A stretch of DNA of 64,000 nucleotides from Vibrio cyclitrophicus (lineage in GTDB: Bacteria > Pseudomonadota > Gammaproteobacteria > Enterobacterales > Vibrionaceae): the NCBI GenBank assembly GCA_023206055.1, contig CP065367.1, positions 558,001-622,000 on the forward strand. The letters are read 5' to 3'. The notes beneath the pieces are model-generated. The model was not told the DNA's origin. It worked only from the letters and a program-made list of their open reading frames with translations, and did not search any database. The translations under genes and the position numbers were made by a program. Positions 59,316 to 64,000 of the stretch are shown piece by piece; the stretch's first letter is position 1; each line of letters opens with the position of its first letter.

Positions 59316-62300
59316 GTGCCAAATGCCAAGCAGCGCTCGCTACTCTTCAAACTTACCACGATAAAACTCGGTGTCGTTATATTGAGTTTTCCTTTTGCTT
59401 CCAACGCTGCAGAAGACCACCAATACAATATTCCAGCAGCCACCTTAGACAGTGCTCTCAACCACTTTGCCGTAGAATCGGGTATCGAATTTTATCTAGA
59501 CTCGTCACTCTCTTCAGGGCTCTATAGCCAAGGTCTAGTCGGCCAATACGACAACGAACAGGCGCTGTCTATGTTGTTGACCAATACCGGTCTGCAAGCA
59601 CAAAAACAGTCTGATGGTGTTTACTTCCTCGTACCAACTACAGACTCGATGACACTCGATGCTATTCAAGTTCGAACCCATTTTGGTGACGCCTATCAAA
59701 GAGACACTGACGGTGAAATGGATGTGTACGACAAAGACGTCGCAACCGCTTATCTCGATAAAGAAGAAATCGAACGTTTCAAAGGTACCAGTGCGGCGGA
59801 TCTGTTCACTGGCATCGCCAATACACACAGTGGCGAAGCACGAAATGGCGGTGGCAGTATCGACCCGAACGTACGTGGTGTACAAGGCTTTGGTCGTGTA
59901 CCTGTTGTTATCGATGGTACTGAACAAGGTATTTCAGTGTATAACGGCTATCGTGGTTCATCGAACAGAAACTACATTGACCCTAACCTCATCGGCAGTA
60001 TGACTGTTTATCAAGGTGCTCAATTAAACTCAGAAATCAATACCTCAACCGGTGGTGCAGTTAAAGTGACGACATTGCAACCCCAAGATATCGTTGAAGA
60101 AGGTGAACAATTTGGTATTGAGTTAGTCGCCGAAAGCAGCAGTAACTCAATCGAGCCAAACAAAGCGCGACTGCATACCGGAAAACGTTGGCAAGATGTC
60201 CCAGCTTATGCCGAGTTAGGTGGTGTTCCACTGTACGACGACCCAGAAGTTCGCTTCCAAACCAGAGACAAAAAAACAGATAATCCCTTCAATGGAGAGG
60301 ACGTTGCCTACCGCCTCGCACTCGCCGGAATCGAACCAAAGTTTGACTGGCTAGCCGCATACGCATACCGAAATCGAGGCAACTACTACTCAGGTACCAG
60401 TAAAGCTGACTTCTACTCGAAACCATTTGATAATGACTCGAGTGACCAAGTCGCGGGGCGAAATCCACTCTTAAGACCTGAACACATGGCATTGGTCCAT
60501 TACCCTGGCCACGAAGTACCCAACACATCTGCTGAAATGGAATCAGCACTGTTAAAAGGTACAATCAATTTCAGTGATTACTACAAATTGCACGCCAGTA
60601 TCCGATACACGGAAAGCACTCATGGTGAGATATTGGCGAGTCGTTCAGACTACCGAAATTCTGATGGACTCGCTCAGTGGCCGCTTGCCAACGCAAAAAT
60701 GCAAGCCTACACCCTGAAATTTCGAGCGAACCCTGAACACGATTTGCTAAACCTAAGCACCAACTTATGGCTTACAAAAACAGATTCTCGCAGCAATACT
60801 GGTTATGGCTTCCCTAACTTCGTGAACTACAAAAGCGATACGCCAGATATCATCATTAACACGTCAGTCGTTAACCGTGATGAGCAAAGGTACGGATTCG
60901 ATTTCAATAACAAGATGCTACTGACAGACTCTATTGATATGACATTGTCCGGCAGTTACATGATGCACGAATTGAACCCTAAAGAGGGACTAGCCAACCT
61001 TGTCGACGTCTATGGTGGTGCAGTCCGTGCCGGTGAAAGAGAAGAATACAACGGCGCAGTAAAGATTGAATGGCGACCACATGAATCCATAGTGTTAGAT
61101 TCTGGTGTCCGTTACATCTCTTACAATGCGACAGATTACTATATAGAACATCAAGTAAACTCTGGCGACATTAGTCCTCTGAAAGAGTACAAGAAAGACG
61201 GCTACCAATTAACTTATCAAACGCTAGAGGCCTATGCGCCTGAAGAGATCGCGCAAAATGTAGCAAACGCAGAGCATGAGGTGAGAGTCAATTTCACACA
61301 ACAAAACCTCAATACTGAGATAGATAGATTGCAAAACTTGATCGTTATGTTCCCTGATCAAGCTAGTGACTACCAAAGTCAGCTAGACGCACGACAATCA
61401 GAACTCGCTAATTTCGATGCTATATTGCAACAAAAGTTACAAACCGGAACCGAATCGGCGAAAAATAAAACCACTTTCATCGAGCACCACGCATCCAGTT
61501 GGTTAACCAATAACGGCAACGAACTCGATCTGGCAAACAATGCTTGTCGTATCGCAATGCAACAAGAAAACTACATCGAAGGCAGTTGTAAGGCCAAATC
61601 GCTTGAGACTTCTGAAGAATACAACACCCGATACAAGACCAGTGGTAGCGGTTGGATGCCTTCTGTCACAGCCACATGGCTAATCAGCGATAACAGCCGA
61701 ATTTACACCCGTTACGCTGAGACTTTACGTTTCCCAAGCCTATTTGAAAGTACCAGTGGGTTCAGTAGCAACCCTGTCGCAAGTGCTCCTCTACAACCTG
61801 AGCGCGCCAAACTGTACGAAACGGCCTACATTCATTACTTCGACAATGCGAGCTTTAAGCTGACCTATTTTGATCAAACCATTGACGATGTGATGGACAG
61901 AGATCGCGACAGTTATAACTTCACCAACCTAGACAGCCAACGAACTAGCGGTATTGAGATCAACGGGCAGTTTGATAACAGCGATTATTTTGCTGATGCC
62001 TCAATTGCTTACAATTTCCGAAACGAAGTTTGTGACAGAAACTCAGCCGCCCAAGGTTATATAAAAGATGTGATTCTAGGAAATACCCCATCCGAAGAAA
62101 CTTGTGTCCGTGGCGGATTTTCAGAAGGAAGCTTTCTTGCGGCCCATGCAGCACCTGAATATACAGGCAGTATTTTGCTAGGCACTCGTTTCTTTGATAC
62201 CGACTTAGAAACAGGCGTACGTACAAACTATGTTTCCGCGAGTCACGAAGATGAGCTCATAAAAAGAACAGAGGTCATTACTTATGATGCCTACGTTAAA

Positions 62301-62438
62301 TATGCATTCACTAAGAAACTGAGTGCTGAACTGATTGGTAATAATCTATCTGATGTTTATTACTTAGATACAGGCTCGGTATCCGGTATGCCCGCTCCGG
62401 GCCGAACATTAACCTTCAAATTAAGTGGTAAGTTTTAA
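59316..62438 (+). CDS. TonB-dependent receptor with STN signalling domain, HasR-like
   Basis: The start is GTG at 59316 with AAGGAA upstream. The 1040-residue protein has a signal peptide, an STN domain (about 30-107, YNIPAATLDSALNHFAVESG, LLTNTGLQAQ), a plug (DLFTGIANTHSGEARNGGGSIDPNVRGVQGFGRVPVVID) and a barrel ending LTFKLSGKF. The plug style (RGxQGFGRVxVxIDG, then YIDPNLIG) resembles haem receptors of the HasR type, as an inference. An unusual helical, coiled-coil-like stretch lies in the barrel at about 645-720. With the sigma and FecR genes it forms a cell-surface signalling system: ligand binding outside triggers its own transcription. Ligand is unproven. Confidence 0.9.
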   Translation: MPNAKQRSLLFKLTTIKLGVVILSFPFASNAAEDHQYNIPAATLDSALNHFAVESGIEFYLDSSLSSGLYSQGLVGQYDNEQALSMLLTNTGLQAQKQSDGVYFLVPTTDSMTLDAIQVRTHFGDAYQRDTDGEMDVYDKDVATAYLDKEEIERFKGTSAADLFTGIANTHSGEARNGGGSIDPNVRGVQGFGRVPVVIDGTEQGISVYNGYRGSSNRNYIDPNLIGSMTVYQGAQLNSEINTSTGGAVKVTTLQPQDIVEEGEQFGIELVAESSSNSIEPNKARLHTGKRWQDVPAYAELGGVPLYDDPEVRFQTRDKKTDNPFNGEDVAYRLALAGIEPKFDWLAAYAYRNRGNYYSGTSKADFYSKPFDNDSSDQVAGRNPLLRPEHMALVHYPGHEVPNTSAEMESALLKGTINFSDYYKLHASIRYTESTHGEILASRSDYRNSDGLAQWPLANAKMQAYTLKFRANPEHDLLNLSTNLWLTKTDSRSNTGYGFPNFVNYKSDTPDIIINTSVVNRDEQRYGFDFNNKMLLTDSIDMTLSGSYMMHELNPKEGLANLVDVYGGAVRAGEREEYNGAVKIEWRPHESIVLDSGVRYISYNATDYYIEHQVNSGDISPLKEYKKDGYQLTYQTLEAYAPEEIAQNVANAEHEVRVNFTQQNLNTEIDRLQNLIVMFPDQASDYQSQLDARQSELANFDAILQQKLQTGTESAKNKTTFIEHHASSWLTNNGNELDLANNACRIAMQQENYIEGSCKAKSLETSEEYNTRYKTSGSGWMPSVTATWLISDNSRIYTRYAETLRFPSLFESTSGFSSNPVASAPLQPERAKLYETAYIHYFDNASFKLTYFDQTIDDVMDRDRDSYNFTNLDSQRTSGIEINGQFDNSDYFADASIAYNFRNEVCDRNSAAQGYIKDVILGNTPSEETCVRGGFSEGSFLAAHAAPEYTGSILLGTRFFDTDLETGVRTNYVSASHEDELIKRTEVITYDAYVKYAFTKKLSAELIGNNLSDVYYLDTGSVSGMPAPGRTLTFKLSGKF

Positions 62439-62504
62439 TAACAAGACCACCGACATAGCCTTTCAGACTCGTTCGGAATCAAACGTATTGATCAAAACCA
62501 TAAT

Positions 62505-62525
62505 AAAACGCCTTTCGGGCGTTTT
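62505..62525 (+). terminator. Terminator of the fecI-fecR-receptor operon
   Basis: AAAACGCC and GGCGTTTT pair around TTTCG and run into a T tract, 66 bases after the receptor stop. Confidence 0.85.
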
Positions 62526-62624
62526 TCTTTACGGGTTTCTCATCTTGATTCGGTATACCCAATGAAATTGACATTTGCATGGCTGATTTTAAACAGCTTT
62601 GCCACTCATGATTAGGAAAAATAC

Positions 62625-63947
62625 ATGACTTCAAAACTAAAATGGACCTTACTTGCTGCCGCTATGCCAGCGCTTATCGCTTGCGGTAGTGGGAGCAGCG
62701 ACAGCAGTTCAGATTCTTCAAACAACGCAACTGTCGAAAAATCCTATGCCAAATTAGGCAAGCGCGTCCGCTTAGATGCAACCCAAGGTTTAGATACCTA
62801 CAACGAAAACATAACATTCGAATGGAAGCTAACAAGCAAGCCTGATGGCAGTAACGTTACACTCAACGCTAACAAGGCCATTGCACCTTATTTCACTCCA
62901 GATATCGTTGGCAATTATACATTTGAATTAGAAAGTGCAATATCAGGCACTTCAAATACAACAAAGCAAACCTTTGAAGTCACTGACGCATCACAAAACG
63001 TCGCACCAACCATCGATATTACGACACCGCCAAATGTTGCTCTAACCAAATCTATCGAAATTCCGTCTAACGCCGTCGACCTTGATGGCGATGTTTTAAC
63101 TTATCAATGGGCGCTTTTATCAACACCGGATAATGCGACGATGAAACTCACGGGCAGCGGAACATCAACAGCAATACTACTGTCTAACACAGCCGGTGAC
63201 TATAAACTGAAATTAACAGTGAGTGACGGTTACGAGAGCGTTAGCCAAGAAGTTACTGTGTCTTATTCAGCAGATAACGTTGCTCCAGTCGCTAATGCGG
63301 GTGGCGTAAAGTCTTTAGAGATTAGAGAAACGGCAACCTTAGATGGCAGCGGCAGTTATGACGGTAATGAAGATGCGATTACGTACACGTGGAAACTACT
63401 TTCTAAACCGGAAAACAGTACGGCTGAACTGTCAGACTCAGCAGTCGCGAAAACAGATTTCACACCAGACCAAGTAGGTGATTACCTCTTCTCGCTTAGT
63501 GTAAATGACGGTGAATTCACCAGCGAAGCCGATACGGTTCGTTTGAGCGCGAGTGCCGCAGGCAGCAGCGAAATCATCTTTACCTTTGGGGATGAAAAAA
63601 CAGTACATGCCCTACCTTACACACCGACGCCGATTACCCTAGATAAAACCATCCTAGGTGATGTACCCGAATATGTAGAATTGGCTACGTACACACTAGA
63701 GGCGGTTGGTAAGGACTACACAATTAGTGAAATTACTGAGATGGACTTCAGAGGTGAAGATTATGCACCGAAAATGACAGGGATAGAACTCAACCAAGTC
63801 CTACATGCAGGGGATGTGGCTTACGTGAAAATGTGGGCAAAACCGACGACGGGCACGCGAACCAACGTCATATATTCGTTCATCCTTGATAGTGATTTCA
63901 CAAAATACATGGGGGTCGCGTACGACCTAAGCGCTGAGGCGAACTAA
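62625..63947 (+). CDS. Surface lipoprotein with PKD/Ig-like repeats
   Basis: This 440-residue protein has a lipoprotein signal (LLAAAMPALIAC, Cys20), a Ser/Asp-rich linker (GSSDSSSDSSNN) and about three PKD-like beta domains. Each contains a paired pattern: ITFEWKLTSKPDGSNVTLN, LTYQWALLSTPDNATMKL, ITYTWKLLSKPENSTAEL, followed by GDY or GNY with strands (VGNYTFELES, AGDYKLKLTVSDG, VGDYLFSLSVNDG). The last ~130 residues are a distinct beta-rich domain. Its position just after the receptor operon suggests it is co-regulated or helps capture ligand, like surface lipoproteins of other haem systems. No function can be proved from sequence. Confidence 0.8.
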   Translation: MTSKLKWTLLAAAMPALIACGSGSSDSSSDSSNNATVEKSYAKLGKRVRLDATQGLDTYNENITFEWKLTSKPDGSNVTLNANKAIAPYFTPDIVGNYTFELESAISGTSNTTKQTFEVTDASQNVAPTIDITTPPNVALTKSIEIPSNAVDLDGDVLTYQWALLSTPDNATMKLTGSGTSTAILLSNTAGDYKLKLTVSDGYESVSQEVTVSYSADNVAPVANAGGVKSLEIRETATLDGSGSYDGNEDAITYTWKLLSKPENSTAELSDSAVAKTDFTPDQVGDYLFSLSVNDGEFTSEADTVRLSASAAGSSEIIFTFGDEKTVHALPYTPTPITLDKTILGDVPEYVELATYTLEAVGKDYTISEITEMDFRGEDYAPKMTGIELNQVLHAGDVAYVKMWAKPTTGTRTNVIYSFILDSDFTKYMGVAYDLSAEAN

Positions 63948-63950
63948 GTC

Positions 63951-64000
63951 CACTATTTTCCAAACCCAATGCACTATTTTCCAAACCGAAAGCACTAGCT
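63951..64000. repeat. Tandem repeat of 21-bp period at the window end
   Basis: CACTATTTTCCAAACC occurs at 63951-63966 and again at 63972-63987; a third unit begins CACTA at 63993 and is cut or diverges at the window end. The period is exactly 21 bases. The full extent lies beyond the window. Confidence 0.6.

Noticed and set aside
1..64000. CRISPR array
   Set aside because: No series of regularly spaced identical repeats with unique spacers was seen. The terminal 21-bp repeat has no spacers.

Overview
The window looks like part of chromosome II of a marine Vibrio, probably of the Splendidus clade (inference). Support comes from the gene set: fabH2 divergent from trxC, a TtpC-type TonB system, a DUF2986 protein, nirBDC-cobA, a FecI/FecR/STN-receptor locus and typical Vibrio base composition. 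The species call is from gene order and protein resemblance only.

The left end, 1 to about 12,353, is AT-richer accessory DNA. It holds the 3' part of a GajB-like UvrD helicase gene, two tightly coupled DUF262 genes (the first with a DUF1524 HNH nuclease domain), a small serine recombinase with an operator-like palindrome, a two-gene operon for a membrane protein with a possible GAF-like region plus a 55-residue basic protein, and a complete nrdD-nrdG pair. The right boundary falls inside the resident nrdD. Only its first ~287 codons remain, fused to 67 codons of foreign sequence. The complete nrdDG copy sits immediately downstream, so it should be expressed from the resident promoter, which carries tandem NrdR boxes, an FNR box and a DnaA box. 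I read this as an island that interrupted nrdD and supplied its own replacement. This and the helicase/DUF262 operon are the most interesting parts of the window.

From 13.5 to 30.4 kb the sequence is ordinary chromosome: a secreted nuclease-like protein, a split YeeE/YedE sulfur transporter, a glycosyltransferase, GNAT-fabH2, trxC, an acyl-CoA ligase/GMC oxidoreductase operon with a divergent AraC regulator, a 266-bp MITE-like repeat, an MFS transporter, two stand-alone winged-helix proteins, an AraC/MATE divergent pair, a YgbA-like protein, a GNAT and DUF2986.

From 30.4 to 49.4 kb lies a metal-acquisition region. It has a nine-gene Fur-box-preceded operon (PepSY protein, DUF2271, DUF4198, two small proteins, then a znu-like ABC importer with a second degenerate binding protein), a TPR-TonB-ExbD-ExbB-TtpC-DUF3450 energising operon, a siderophore receptor, a DAACS symporter, and a two-component system whose sensor has a His-rich periplasmic loop.

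From 49.4 to 64 kb come a NYN-domain protein, a DUF4174 protein, the nitrite reductase locus nirB-nirD-nirC-cobA, five tRNA genes (Leu, Cys, Gly, Leu, Cys) with a duplicated Leu-Cys unit, a decayed citC-like fragment, and a Fur-box-controlled fecI-fecR-receptor cluster followed by a lipoprotein with PKD-like repeats. The window ends in a 21-bp-period tandem repeat.
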